Assembly (NCBI GenBank): GCA_937121175.1 | Contig: CAKZKD010000003.1 | Location: 411,252-475,251 of the forward strand | Length of the DNA: 64,000 bases | Origin: an uncultured Flavobacteriales bacterium | GTDB lineage: Bacteria > Bacteroidota > Bacteroidia > Flavobacteriales_G > Salibacteraceae | Direction of reading: 5' to 3' | Part shown: positions 18,250 to 28,258 of the stretch, piece after piece | How the letters are laid out: every line of letters starts with the position of its first letter | Position numbering within the stretch: position 1 is the stretch's first letter | Made by a program: the position numbers and the translations under genes | Notes under the pieces: model-generated | What the model saw: the letters and a program-made list of their open reading frames with translations, nothing else | What the model was told of the DNA's origin: nothing | Database searches by the model: none

Positions 18250-19434
18250 TTATCGAGCACTTAATAGGTCTTTGTATAGATCTTGAACATCTTCTATCAA
18301 TCGTTGATAGCTAAAATTTTCTAGAACCATTTTTTTACCTGATGTGGACATTTGGTTTCTTAATTCATCATTTTCCAACAGTTTAAGGCAATTCTGGCAA
18401 AACAAATCTTCTTGGTCAATTTTTGATAACAAAGCAGATTCTCCTGGTATTACTACATTTTTAATTCCACCAACTTCGGTAGTTACAATTGCCTTTCCTG
18501 CGGCTTGTGCTTCAATTAAACTGACTGGAGTTCCTTCATTTAAACTCGTCAAACAAACTATGTCTAATCCTGCCAACGCCCAATCTACTTCTTTTATCCA
18601 AGATGTAAAAATTATTGGCGCGTGTACATTCCGGTCGGTGCTAAATTTTAGGTCGTATTGTGAACAAAGTGTTTCAATTTCTTCTCTCGAATCACCATCA
18701 CCTATAATAACAAATCGAACAGGTTTTTTGGTATTCTCCAATACATAAGAAGCTGCTTTAATAAACAGCTGATGATTTTTTATTGGCACCAATCTTCCAA
18801 TAATACCCAGTACAATTTCATCGGAGCCTATGTCGTAAGTGTTCCTGAAATCATCCCTTTTTTCCTTCGAAGAGTGAGCAAATTTCTCTAAATCAAAACC
18901 TAAAGGAATTACTTTTACTTTGTTGCTATCAGCAATGTTGTGTTCTTGTTCAAGTTCTTTTTTTTGGAGTTTGCTTATGGCAATTATTGCGCTCGATTTT
19001 TTTGCCAGATAGCGTTCGATAACCTTGTAAGCAATTGTCGTAATAGGATTAAAATACCCATGAAATACGTGTCCGTGAAAGGTGTGGACAATTACCGGAA
19101 CATTGCAAGAAATTGCTGCTAGCCTTCCTAACGCTCCTGCCTTGGAGGCATGAGTGTGAACTATGTCCGGTTTAAATTCTTCAATAATCTGTTTGATTTT
19201 TAAGAATGCTTTTCTGTCCTGAATTGGATTAAGAGAACGTCGCATTTCTGGAATTACAATTGGTTTTAGGCCTAATTTTTCGGCCATGTAAAGAGAAGAC
19301 GCTTCACTTATGTCTTTTTCGCCGCCAATTAATAAAGTCTCGTAATTGTCGGATAGATATTTAGTAAGGTAGGTGGCATTGTAAGTTGGCCCTCCAACAT
19401 TAAAACGATTTAGTATTCTTAAAACTCTAGGCAT
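18250..19434 (-). CDS. family 4 glycosyltransferase
   Basis: 394 residues from the ATG of MPRVLRILNRF at 19434; a start 16 codons upstream would overlap asnB by 38 bases and adds residues without GT character. GT-B fold: N-terminal NVGGPTYNATYL, HTHASKAGALGR, then the C-terminal VLGIIGRLVPIKNHQLFIKAA and the donor-binding EGTPVSLIEAQAAGKAIV motif (E-x7-E type). Transfers a sugar from a nucleotide donor, presumably onto the polysaccharide repeat unit. Between asnB and the export genes in one minus-strand operon. Confidence 0.88.
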   Translation of the reverse strand: MPRVLRILNRFNVGGPTYNATYLTKYLSDNYETLLIGGEKDISEASSLYMAEKLGLKPIVIPEMRRSLNPIQDRKAFLKIKQIIEEFKPDIVHTHASKAGALGRLAAISCNVPVIVHTFHGHVFHGYFNPITTIAYKVIERYLAKKSSAIIAISKLQKKELEQEHNIADSNKVKVIPLGFDLEKFAHSSKEKRDDFRNTYDIGSDEIVLGIIGRLVPIKNHQLFIKAASYVLENTKKPVRFVIIGDGDSREEIETLCSQYDLKFSTDRNVHAPIIFTSWIKEVDWALAGLDIVCLTSLNEGTPVSLIEAQAAGKAIVTTEVGGIKNVVIPGESALLSKIDQEDLFCQNCLKLLENDELRNQMSTSGKKMVLENFSYQRLIEDVQDLYKDLLSAR

Positions 19435-19444
19435 TTGAAGCAAA

Positions 19445-21385
19445 TTACATGAAGTGATTTTTATACCAACGCTGAAAGACAAGTAAGTTCCAAAGTGTCC
19501 CGGAAGAGTTACCTGTATCCTTTGACTTTATTTTTTTTAGTTGTTTTTGAATTGCTGGCCAGTTAAAAATACCTTGGTGTTCTATGAAATCTGAGCTAAA
19601 CAGTTCAGATTCAAGCATATAGTTTAATTCGGTTTTTAACCAGCTGGTAACCGGGATTTCAAATCCCTTCTTGGACCGGTTATAGAGTCGTTCGGGTAAA
19701 ATTTTCCTGAACGAATCTTGCACTATCTTCTTTCGAATGTTTTGGTTAATCTTGAATTGAACCGGAATTTCAAAAGCGAAATTCACCAAATTATGGTCTA
19801 AAAATGGTGTCCGAACTTCAAGTCCATTAGCCATGGACATATGGTCAACTTTGAACAACATGTCGTTTGGTAGCACCAAATTCATATCTGTATATAGAAC
19901 GTCGTTGACAGTTCCATCTTTTTCAATGTGCTTAAGTATTTTCTCTTTTCTCTTTTTGTACGAGTATGCCCCATCAGATAACCGTTGGATTTTTTTCTGA
20001 TAGCTTTCTCTAATCAAGTAATTAGCAGTTTCTTCATTTCTGAATGTGGCCCATTGCCAGTAGCGTTCTTTGTTGGGTAGTTTAGTACCTTCCGCAAAAC
20101 GATGCAGCTGCCGATTCACATTCCATAATTTACTGTCTCTATTTTTCGGTAAAGGTTTCGTTAGCGGAGCTAGGGTAGTGGCCAGTTTACCGAAGTTACC
20201 CGGATTTCTTGCCTTGAATTCCGCCGCATGTTTATTATACCCAGCAAACATTTCATCAGCACCATCACCGCTGAGTGCGACTTTAATGTGTTCCTTAGTT
20301 TTTTTACTGAGAATGAACATATTTATGGCGCTAGAATCGGCAAATGGTTCGTCAATGTAGTCCAAGGCTTCGTCAACGTGGTCCAATAAATCTTGGTTGG
20401 TGAGTTTAAATGTTGTGTGGTCTGTTTTGAATTTTGCTGCAACTTCTTCCGCATAGTCAGTTTCATCGAAAAATGGATGGTCAGCAAAACCAATAGAAAA
20501 TGTTTTCAGGTTGTCCGTGTATCTCGAGGCTAGCGCACAAACCACCGAGCTATCAATTCCACCGCTCAAAAAGGCACCCAAAGGAACATCTGAAATCATT
20601 CGACGTTCAACCGACTCCTTCATTAATTCCATGAAGTTGGTTCGAGCGGTTTCGTAAGAAATTGGGTTTAAATCTCGATGGGTAAAATCCGGTTTAGGAA
20701 TAGAGTAGTAAGGAATTGGCTTTTTTTCTTCTTCCGAAATTGATTCTATGTTGTTAAAGTACAGGTAATTACCCGGTGAAAGTTTTTGTATGTTGTTGAA
20801 TATGCTATGGGGTGCAGGTACGTAATTCAATTGTAAATAGGTGAATAAAGAAACTTGGTCAATTTCTTTTTCAATAGGTAATTGATTTAATGATTTTAGC
20901 TCTGAGCTAAACGCGAAAAATTTTTCTTGAAAAGAGTAGAGCAGTGGTTTGATTCCTATTCTGTCGCGTGCAATAAATAGAGATTTTTCTACATTATCAA
21001 ATATTGCAAACGCGAAAAAGCCGTTGAGTTTATTTAAACATTTAACTCCCTCGTTAATATAAAGTTGAAGTAAAACTTCGGTATCTGAATTGGTTTTGAA
21101 AACTATTCCTTGGTTGATTAGCATTTCTCGATAAACCCGATAATTGTATATCTCACCATTAAACACAATGGTGTAACGGTCTGAAATATCAGTCATTGGT
21201 TGGTTAGCAGAAGATTCTGTATCAATGATAGAAAGACGCCGATGGCCTAATGCAATGTTGCCTTCTCTAAAAATACCCTGTGCATCTGGCCCCCGTTTAT
21301 TCAGTACAGCAGTCATGTCCTCAATTGAATCAAGGACTGAGTGAGATTCGTTAGAGAAAGAAATTATTCCTGATATTCCGCACAT
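19445..21385 (-). CDS. asnB: asparagine synthase (glutamine-hydrolysing)
   Basis: 646 residues. MCGISG puts the class II glutaminase nucleophile at Cys2. The glutaminase domain (RGPDAQG, GHRRLSIID, NGEIYNY) is followed by the synthetase domain with the PP-loop SGGIDSS and ALSGDGADEMFAGY. In polysaccharide clusters such AsnB homologues may amidate uronic acids or supply asparagine; the location upstream of a glycosyltransferase supports the former as an inference. Confidence 0.9.
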   Translation of the reverse strand: MCGISGIISFSNESHSVLDSIEDMTAVLNKRGPDAQGIFREGNIALGHRRLSIIDTESSANQPMTDISDRYTIVFNGEIYNYRVYREMLINQGIVFKTNSDTEVLLQLYINEGVKCLNKLNGFFAFAIFDNVEKSLFIARDRIGIKPLLYSFQEKFFAFSSELKSLNQLPIEKEIDQVSLFTYLQLNYVPAPHSIFNNIQKLSPGNYLYFNNIESISEEEKKPIPYYSIPKPDFTHRDLNPISYETARTNFMELMKESVERRMISDVPLGAFLSGGIDSSVVCALASRYTDNLKTFSIGFADHPFFDETDYAEEVAAKFKTDHTTFKLTNQDLLDHVDEALDYIDEPFADSSAINMFILSKKTKEHIKVALSGDGADEMFAGYNKHAAEFKARNPGNFGKLATTLAPLTKPLPKNRDSKLWNVNRQLHRFAEGTKLPNKERYWQWATFRNEETANYLIRESYQKKIQRLSDGAYSYKKRKEKILKHIEKDGTVNDVLYTDMNLVLPNDMLFKVDHMSMANGLEVRTPFLDHNLVNFAFEIPVQFKINQNIRKKIVQDSFRKILPERLYNRSKKGFEIPVTSWLKTELNYMLESELFSSDFIEHQGIFNWPAIQKQLKKIKSKDTGNSSGTLWNLLVFQRWYKNHFM

Positions 21386-21469
21386 GGTTTTTAAAGCTTC
21401 AAAATGTGAAGGTAAAAATCGATTTGGTACAAATGTTTTCTATTGGATTAAATCATTAAACAATCGAGC

Positions 21470-21501
21470 AAAAAAAAGCCCCGTATTAAATTACAGGGCT
21501 T
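21470..21501 (-). terminator. intrinsic terminator of lpdA
   Basis: On the minus strand AAGCCC ... GGGGCTT flanks an A/T-rich loop and runs into eight T, 20 bases downstream of the lpdA stop. Confidence 0.75.
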
Positions 21502-21521
21502 GTAATAAATATAAATTTTTG

Positions 21522-22910
21522 TTACACGTGAATTACTTCATCATAAGCCGCTGCAGCAGCTTCCATAACTGCCTCACTCATAGTAGGGTGAGGATGAATA
21601 GTTTTGATGATTTCATGTCCTGTAGTTTCTAATTTTCTGAGTGCAACAATTTCAGCAATCATTTCAGTTACATTGTAGCCAATCATGTGACCTCCAAGTA
21701 ACTCTCCGTACTTAGCATCGAAAATTAATTTAACGAAACCTTCGTTGTGCCCGGCAGCACTGGCTTTTCCAGAAGCAGAGAATGGGAATTTACCCACTTT
21801 AATATCATAACCAGCCTCTTTGGCAGCAGCCTCAGTGTATCCAACAGAGGCCACTTCAGGGAAGCAATATGTACAGCCTGGAATGTTATTATAATCGATA
21901 GCTTCTGGGTTAAGACCAGCCATTTTTTCAACGGCTGTAATTCCTTCAGCAGAAGCTACGTGAGCCAGTGCTTGTCCAGGAACAATATCTCCAATTGCCC
22001 AAACAGTAGGAATGTTTGTTTGGTAATAATCGTTTACCATTACCTTACCTTTATCTGTGGCAACTCCTACGTCTTCCAATCCAATGTTTTCAAGATTAGT
22101 TGCAATACCTACAGCAGAGAGTACAACGTCGCAATCAATTACCTCTTCGCCTTTTTTCGTTTTTACGGTAACCTTACATCCGGTTCCTTTAGTGTCAACC
22201 GAAAGTACCTCTGAACCGGTCATAACTTTCATTCCTGATTTCTTAAAAGAACGTCCAAGTTGTTTGGATACTTCAACATCTTCAACAGGAACAATTTCAG
22301 GTAAATACTCGATAAGAGTAACTTCAGTACCCATGGTTTGGTAGAAATAGGCAAACTCAGAACCGATAGCACCAGAACCCACAACCACTAATTTCTTTGG
22401 TTGTTTTGGTAGAGTCATAGCTTCTCGATATCCAATAATTTTCTTTCCATCTTGTGGCAAGTTTGGTAATTCTCTGGAACGAGCGCCAGTTGCAAGAATG
22501 ATGTTTTTTGCAGAGTAAACAGCATCTTTTCCTTTATCATCTGTAACGGTAAGTTCGGTTCCAGATTTTAGTTTACCCGTACCCATAATAACTTCAATCT
22601 TGTTTTTCTTCATCAAGAATTGAATTCCGTTACTCATTTTTTCAGCAACACCACGACTTCTTTTTACCACGGCGTTAAAATCCGCGTTCGCATCTTTAAT
22701 GTTAATGCCGAAATCTTCTGCATGACTTAAGTAACTAAATACCTGAGCAGACTTCAAAAGTGCTTTGGTAGGAATACAGCCCCAGTTAAGGCAGATTCCA
22801 CCTAAAGATTCACGTTCAACAATAGCAACTTTTTGTCCAAGCTGCGCTGCGCGAATTGCTGCAACATATCCACCTGGTCCGCTTCCTAATACTATAAGGT
22901 CAAAATTCAT
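21522..22910 (-). CDS. lpdA: dihydrolipoyl dehydrogenase
   Basis: 462 residues. FAD-binding GSGPGGYVAAIRAAQLG at 9-25, redox disulfide C40/C45 in GGICLNWGCIPTK, NAD-binding GSGAIGSEFAYF, and the active-site base region HPHPTMSEA near the C-terminus. E3 component reoxidising lipoyl groups of pyruvate/2-oxoglutarate dehydrogenase complexes. Stands alone with its own terminator. Confidence 0.95.
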   Translation of the reverse strand: MNFDLIVLGSGPGGYVAAIRAAQLGQKVAIVERESLGGICLNWGCIPTKALLKSAQVFSYLSHAEDFGINIKDANADFNAVVKRSRGVAEKMSNGIQFLMKKNKIEVIMGTGKLKSGTELTVTDDKGKDAVYSAKNIILATGARSRELPNLPQDGKKIIGYREAMTLPKQPKKLVVVGSGAIGSEFAYFYQTMGTEVTLIEYLPEIVPVEDVEVSKQLGRSFKKSGMKVMTGSEVLSVDTKGTGCKVTVKTKKGEEVIDCDVVLSAVGIATNLENIGLEDVGVATDKGKVMVNDYYQTNIPTVWAIGDIVPGQALAHVASAEGITAVEKMAGLNPEAIDYNNIPGCTYCFPEVASVGYTEAAAKEAGYDIKVGKFPFSASGKASAAGHNEGFVKLIFDAKYGELLGGHMIGYNVTEMIAEIVALRKLETTGHEIIKTIHPHPTMSEAVMEAAAAAYDEVIHV

Positions 22911-23079
22911 ATATCGTGTTTTTCTTTGAGTTCAATTAAGTTGCGCGAATTTAATCAATTGTCTAATTATCGATTCCTCAATTATCAATGTTTTTGAATT
23001 CTCTGCGTTTCATTTTGGTTAATTGAATCGCTGAAAATTGAACCATTGAAAATTATTTCATTCCGCGTTCTTTCTTGAT

Positions 23080-23790
23080 TTAGTCGTAGGCTTCTTGAAC
23101 TTTTTGGAATTTTTCTTTAGCGGCTTTTTGGTATTCTTCTCCGAGGTTTGAGACCTTGTCGGGATGATACTCCACTGCAAGTTTTCGATACGCTTTTTTT
23201 ACCTCACCATCAGTAGCGTTTTTTGTTATGCTCAATACGTCGTAATGCGAGGCTGTATCAACGTAAAACATAGCTTTTAGGGAATTAAAATCGGCTGAAG
23301 AGATATTAAGGCCGTTTGCAATTTTCTTCAATAAATCCAATTCGTTGTTGTCAACTGTTCCGTCTGCCCTTGCAATGCCAAATAAATATTGCATTAGCTG
23401 TACACGAATTGGCGCCGCCATATTGAGTGATATTTGTGCAGTAACGTCACTAAGAGGGATGGGACGGTCGAGAATATCTCGAAGTGCCAGTAGCAAATCG
23501 CGAGCATTATGCTCGCCAAATTGTCCAACTAAGAATTTTTTTACGTATTCCAGTTCGCTTTTTTTGACCTTACCGTTGGCTTTCATTACAGCAGCGCTAA
23601 GCACTAAAAGACTCATATTGAAATCTCCACTGCTGGTGGTGGTTCTCCTAGTGGGATTGCCATCAGTGAGTTGAGTGGTATGCGCCGCATTGTCTAAAAC
23701 ACTACCAACAGCAAATCCAATTATTCCTCCAATCGGGCCTCCAAAAGCCCAACCTAAACCTCCTGCAATCCACTTATTGTATTTTCCCAT
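23080..23790 (-). CDS. TerB-like and DnaJ-domain protein (DjlA-like)
   Basis: 236 residues. A glycine-rich N-terminal hydrophobic segment ([20 protein letters not shown]) is probably membrane-associated. A TerB-like helical domain follows (about 55-150, [19 protein letters not shown]). A C-terminal J domain ends right at the protein end and keeps the HPD motif (EYHPDKV). The order matches DjlA-type co-chaperones that stimulate DnaK at the membrane. Confidence 0.85.
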   Translation of the reverse strand: MGKYNKWIAGGLGWAFGGPIGGIIGFAVGSVLDNAAHTTQLTDGNPTRRTTTSSGDFNMSLLVLSAAVMKANGKVKKSELEYVKKFLVGQFGEHNARDLLLALRDILDRPIPLSDVTAQISLNMAAPIRVQLMQYLFGIARADGTVDNNELDLLKKIANGLNISSADFNSLKAMFYVDTASHYDVLSITKNATDGEVKKAYRKLAVEYHPDKVSNLGEEYQKAAKEKFQKVQEAYD

Positions 23791-23805
23791 AATAAATATG
23801 TATTC

Positions 23806-24603
23806 TTACCAAGAGCCACCGGCTCCACCGCCACCAGTTTTATGGTTGTTGTTGGCACTAAAACTTCCTGAACTTGACGAAAACTCGCTCCAACCACCTG
23901 CCGAACCCACACTGGTAGAGCCACCAAGCCAAATGGTGCTCCAAAAGGGTGTGGCGTGAGATGAAAAATTTCGTTTTTGGTATTTTTTGAAAAAGAAGAA
24001 TAGGAAAATCCCAGCGAGTATCAAGGGAAGTAATGCTAAATATTTGGTGTATGAATTTGTACGTGAAATGTATTCATCCCCTGTTAATTCACCAGTCGAA
24101 ATCGAGTAAAGAGCTTTGATGCTTCTGTGAACACCTTCATAGTATTGCTGTTTGTTGAAATATGGTTCCAGCTCAGTTTCAATAATTCGTTTAGCAACAT
24201 TCTTCGCAATATGGGATTTTAAGGAAGGGCTAGTTTCAATAAATGCCTTTTCACTCGTTCCGTTTCCTTGGGGCTTAATTAATAAAATTATACCGTCTTC
24301 ACTGGAATTTGGGTAATTCCAATTAGTGACGATTTTTTCGGCCATAGCGTCAACTTCAAATCCATTAAGGAAGGGAATTAGAACTAAGTTGATTTCAATA
24401 TTTGTAGTTGTCCTAAAATTTTCTAATTCTTTTTCAAGTAGTTGTGTTTCTTGATTGGAAAACAAGTTAGGTGAACCATCTATAACTATGAGAGCGTTTT
24501 CAGTATTCGGGTTGAACGGAATGCCTTCCTTATCAAAAACTTGTTGCCCTATTCCTAAAACGAAACAAGAAAAAAAGATAAGTGCAAGAAGAATTTTCTT
24601 CAT
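23806..24603 (-). CDS. TPM-domain membrane protein (YgcG family)
   Basis: 265 residues. Signal peptide (about 1-19), a TPM domain (about 35-175, including LVLIPFLNGFEVDAMAEKIVTNW and DGIILLIKP), one membrane helix near 190-208, then a Ser/Gly-rich tail ending GGGGAGGSW, as is usual for YgcG-type proteins. Function is not settled; TPM domains have been linked to photosystem repair and to envelope biology. Followed on the same strand by a second TPM gene 3 bases away. Confidence 0.82.
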   Translation of the reverse strand: MKKILLALIFFSCFVLGIGQQVFDKEGIPFNPNTENALIVIDGSPNLFSNQETQLLEKELENFRTTTNIEINLVLIPFLNGFEVDAMAEKIVTNWNYPNSSEDGIILLIKPQGNGTSEKAFIETSPSLKSHIAKNVAKRIIETELEPYFNKQQYYEGVHRSIKALYSISTGELTGDEYISRTNSYTKYLALLPLILAGIFLFFFFKKYQKRNFSSHATPFWSTIWLGGSTSVGSAGGWSEFSSSSGSFSANNNHKTGGGGAGGSW

Positions 24604-24606
24604 CCT

Positions 24607-25047
24607 CTAATCCGTTCCAAAAGAAATTTCATCGCTCAATTCATTTATGTCATCATCTTGATACGGAAAGAACTCCTTCAGTTGATTACCAGCTGATTCA
24701 ATGCCTGTAACTAGTCCATCACAGAAACTTCCCGCTTTAAATTTATCGAGAACTAAAGACTTTGTATTGTCCCAGAAATCGTCTGAAACCAATTGGTTTA
24801 TTCCTACGTCACCTAGTATGGCAAACTGCCTGTCTTTTATAGCCACATAAAACAATACACCATTTCTTAATTGTGTTTTGTGCATTTTCAGAGAAGAAAA
24901 TACTTTGCATGCCTGTTCTAGAACCTCTTGTTTGCAGTAGTTCTCTATATGCACACGAATTTCACCAGAGGTATTTAGTTCTGCCTTTTCAATAGCCGAA
25001 ACAATTTTGTTTCTTTCTTCTTTACTAAAAAAAAATTCCGCGCCCAT
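24607..25047 (-). CDS. TPM-domain protein, second of a pair
   Basis: 146 residues from the ATG of MGAEFFFSKEERNKI. A longer frame to 25125 is rejected because its start lies inside the perfect terminator palindrome of htpG. The TPM domain covers most of the protein (TSGEIRVHIE, RNGVLFYVAIKDRQFAILGDVGI). No signal peptide is seen, so it is probably cytosolic or membrane-associated. It ends 3 bases before the YgcG-like gene; the paired arrangement is common in this phylum. Confidence 0.8.
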   Translation of the reverse strand: MGAEFFFSKEERNKIVSAIEKAELNTSGEIRVHIENYCKQEVLEQACKVFSSLKMHKTQLRNGVLFYVAIKDRQFAILGDVGINQLVSDDFWDNTKSLVLDKFKAGSFCDGLVTGIESAGNQLKEFFPYQDDDINELSDEISFGTD

Positions 25048-25096
25048 ATTAACTGTATTTTCTGTTTTCGCAGAGTGACCCGCTATTTCCGAAGAT

Positions 25097-25130
25097 AAAA
25101 AATGCCGATTGAATTCAATCGGCATTTTTT
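25097..25130 (-). terminator. intrinsic terminator of htpG, perfect palindrome
   Basis: A 34-base perfect palindrome: six A, TGCCGATTGAATTCAATCGGCA, six T split across both arms, starting 5 bases after the htpG stop. Being symmetric with A and T runs it could act in both directions. Confidence 0.85.
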
Positions 25131-25134
25131 ATTT

Positions 25135-27030
25135 CTAATCTATCAGCTCTACGCTCCGTTTTACAAAACTAGTGAGGTCTTTACCAGTGAGTAAACCTTG
25201 ACTTAACTTTGCTAAATCAGCAGCTTGTTTCGCCAACTTAGATTTTTTGTCAGCATCTTGTTCCACTAATATTTTACTTGTAAGCGGGTGATTTGCATTT
25301 ACTACCAAGTTGTACATATCTGGCATGTTACCCATACCCATCATACCTCCGCCACCAACAGCGCTTTGTTCTTTCATTCTGCGCATAAACTCAGATTGAG
25401 TTATCATCATTGGGCTATCATCTTCGCTTAAGTTTTCAAGAACAACCGTGTAAGAACCTTTATCAACAACGCCTTCAATTGTTTCTTTTAGTTCCTTCTC
25501 TTGGTCCTCCGTCAAATTGTGTTTTGCTACTTCGTCTTTAGCCACCAATTTGTCTATGGTATCCGAATCGACTCTAGCAAATGTCACGTTCTCCAATTTG
25601 GTTTCCAACTGTTGAACGATATGCGCTGATAGGGGACTTGCCATTTCTATAACCTTATACCCTTTGTTCTCAGCAGCATCAATGTATGCGTGCTGTTCGT
25701 CTTTGTTAGAAGCATAAAGAATGACAATCTTACCGTCTTTATTGGTTTGATTCTCTTTTATTTCTTCTTTAAATTCCTCAATGGTTTTGTACGAACCGTC
25801 AACATTTTTAAGTAGGAAAATTTTTTCTGCTTTTTCGTAGAATTTTTCTTCGGTAAGCATTCCATATTCCATAAATACCTTAACATCATCCCATTTTGCT
25901 TCGAAGTCCGCTCTATCTTTTTTGAACATGGAAGAAAGCTTGTCAGCCACTTTTTTGGTAATGTGTCCGCTAATTTTTTTCACGTTTCCGTCTGATTGTA
26001 GGTAAGAACGAGAAACGTTCAACGGAATGTCAGGAGAATCTATAACACCATGCAGCAAGGTCAAGAATTCAGGAACAATCCCCTCAACCGAATCGGTAAT
26101 GAATACTTGGTTAGAGTACAACTGAATTTTGTTTTTCTGCAGTTGTAGGTTGTTTGCATTAGCCAATTTAGGGAAGTAAAGAATTCCAGTTAGGTTAAAC
26201 GGGAAGTCAACATTTAGGTGAATATTAAACAACGGTTCTTCGAAAGTCATTGGATACAATTCACGATAAAAGCTGTTGTAATCGTCTTTCTTTAAATCTG
26301 CTGGTTTTTTGTTCCAAGCTGGATTAGGGTTGTTAACCACATTGTCAACAATATTGTCGATTTGTTTAACATTGTCGTTTTCGTCTTTTTCTCCAGAAGG
26401 GTCGTCAATTTTCTCTGTTTTAGTTCCAAATTTTATTGCTACTGGTAGGAACTTACAGTACTTATCTAAGATACCAGTAATACGTTGCTCTTCTAAAAAC
26501 TCTTTGGAATCTTCAGCAATGTGCAATGTGATTTTGGTTCCTCGAGTTTCTTTTTTCGATTTTTTGATTTTGAATTCTGGGTCACCTTCGCATTCCCAAA
26601 GAACCGCTGGTTCGTTTTTAAACGATTTTGTTTCAACAGTTACTTTGTCCGAAACCATAAAAGCGGAGTAGAAGCCCAGTCCAAAGTGACCGATAATTTG
26701 CTCTGCTTCGCCTTCGTATTTTTTAACGAACTCCTCAGCGCCTGAGAAAGCTACTTGATTTAAGTACTTTTTTACTTCTTCCTCTGACATACCAAGTCCT
26801 TTGTCCTCAATGGTAATGGTCTTAGCCTTTTCGTCAAATGAAACTTCAATTTGGGTATCGCCTAATTCTTCTTTGAATTCTCCGATTTTTTGAAGTGTTT
26901 TTAATTTCTGGGTTGCATCGACTGCATTAGATACCAGCTCACGAAGAAATATTTCGTGATCAGAGTATAAGAATTTTTTGATAATCGGGAAAATGTTATC
27001 CGCTTGAACGTTTATTTTTCCTGTTGCCAT
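25135..27030 (-). CDS. htpG: Hsp90-family molecular chaperone HtpG
   Basis: 631 residues. GHKL ATPase domain: ELVSNAVDATQKL, DKGLGMSEEE, GHFGLGFYSAFMV and GTKITLHI. The middle domain with LYSNQVFITD and LNVSRSYLQ and the C-terminal dimerisation domain are complete. ATP-driven chaperone for stress-labile clients. It is a single-gene transcript with its own strong terminator. Confidence 0.96.
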   Translation of the reverse strand: MATGKINVQADNIFPIIKKFLYSDHEIFLRELVSNAVDATQKLKTLQKIGEFKEELGDTQIEVSFDEKAKTITIEDKGLGMSEEEVKKYLNQVAFSGAEEFVKKYEGEAEQIIGHFGLGFYSAFMVSDKVTVETKSFKNEPAVLWECEGDPEFKIKKSKKETRGTKITLHIAEDSKEFLEEQRITGILDKYCKFLPVAIKFGTKTEKIDDPSGEKDENDNVKQIDNIVDNVVNNPNPAWNKKPADLKKDDYNSFYRELYPMTFEEPLFNIHLNVDFPFNLTGILYFPKLANANNLQLQKNKIQLYSNQVFITDSVEGIVPEFLTLLHGVIDSPDIPLNVSRSYLQSDGNVKKISGHITKKVADKLSSMFKKDRADFEAKWDDVKVFMEYGMLTEEKFYEKAEKIFLLKNVDGSYKTIEEFKEEIKENQTNKDGKIVILYASNKDEQHAYIDAAENKGYKVIEMASPLSAHIVQQLETKLENVTFARVDSDTIDKLVAKDEVAKHNLTEDQEKELKETIEGVVDKGSYTVVLENLSEDDSPMMITQSEFMRRMKEQSAVGGGGMMGMGNMPDMYNLVVNANHPLTSKILVEQDADKKSKLAKQAADLAKLSQGLLTGKDLTSFVKRSVELID

Positions 27031-27259
27031 TTTTTCAGTTATTTGGAATTATTCAATATTTTTTTCGTCGATTAGCCATAGTCAATGGATGTGCCAATGT
27101 AGGAATGCTGACAAACTGACGTAAGTTGATTGAAGAGTTGTTTTTTCAATACTAAATAATCGTGAAGCGATTGTCGATTAAACATGCGGTTTGTCCTTAT
27201 TTCACTAAATATTGAAAGTCTATCGAAACTCTGGTAATTTTACACCGTTAAAATTGATT

Positions 27260-28258
27260 ATGAGGTTTTTGTTTAAAAGTATGTTTGTGCTAGCAATAGC
27301 GATTGGCGTGAATGCGGATATCGCAGCTGCCACGAAGACCATTAGTAGTGGTTCATGGTTAGTAGCAAGTAATTGAAGCCCAGTTGGATTGCCAAAAGAC
27401 GGTGATGATATTTTTATTACTGGAAACGTTGAACTTCCGTTTCAAAACAACGACATATCCTTAAGTAATGTTCGGATTACCGTAACAAGTACAGGTTATT
27501 GGACAATCAAAAAAAAATGTGATGTTACTCTTGGTGCTGGTTCAGCACTTATAGTAGAATCTGGTGGTGCTGTTGAGGGAACTCATGGCAACTCAATTGA
27601 TGTAATTGGTAATTCTGGAAATTTATTGGGGAATGGCGTTTATAATGTCCCACGTGCAGCAAATGATCAATGGTGGAATGCTGGAAGTACAAGTCCCCTG
27701 CCTGTTACTCTTGTTGAATTTATACTTGAAACTCTAGAAGATAGAATTAATCTTGAATGGTCAACTGCTAGTGAAACTAACAATGATTATTTTGAGGTTG
27801 AAAGAAAAATGGATTACGATTGGGAACCAATTGGTCAGGTTGGAGGAAGTGGTTCAACTAATGAAATGCACTATTACGAGTTTCAAGATTTTGACGTTAA
27901 CGTTAGTAAATTGGCGTACTATCGGTTGAAGCAAGTTGACTTTGATGGAAAGGAAATTGTATCGCACATTATTAAATCAGAGGTAGTGGTAACTCCAGGT
28001 CATGAATACAATTTCGTTCAAAATGGGTCATTAGTAACCCTAAACTTTATTGATAACCACAAAGAAGAAACCATTGTTCAAGTGCTAAATGCTAATGGTA
28101 GTGTTGTGGTTGAAAAAGAATACAATGAAATCACAGTGGGACAACGGTTTGAAGTTGATTTATCGGAATTCGAATCAGGATGGTATGTTGTTGGTATTAT
28201 TGGAACAGATAATGCCCACTTCGAGAAAATGATTTTGGTCAACCGATTCAATAATTGA
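27260..28258 (+). pseudogene. T9SS-secreted protein gene interrupted by in-frame TGA
   Basis: An ATG at 27260 opens a signal peptide (MRFLFKSMFVLAIAIG). Codon 39 is TGA (27374-27376), and the same frame then stays open to 28258. The stop sits where a Trp is expected: the flanking residues SN-stop-SPVGLPKDGDDI mirror GW-TPSYPG-PGDVVI of the neighbouring paralogue, and TGG to TGA is one change. Downstream are a short beta-helix-like part, an LPVTLVEF domain with the YYRLKQVDFDG motif, and a T9SS sorting tail ending in GWYVVGII ... KMILVNRF. Without readthrough the export signal and the body are separated. Confidence 0.7.

Noticed and set aside
25048..25125. Longer start for the TPM protein at 25125
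   Set aside because: Its ATG is within the perfect terminator palindrome of htpG and the added residues are the palindrome translated.
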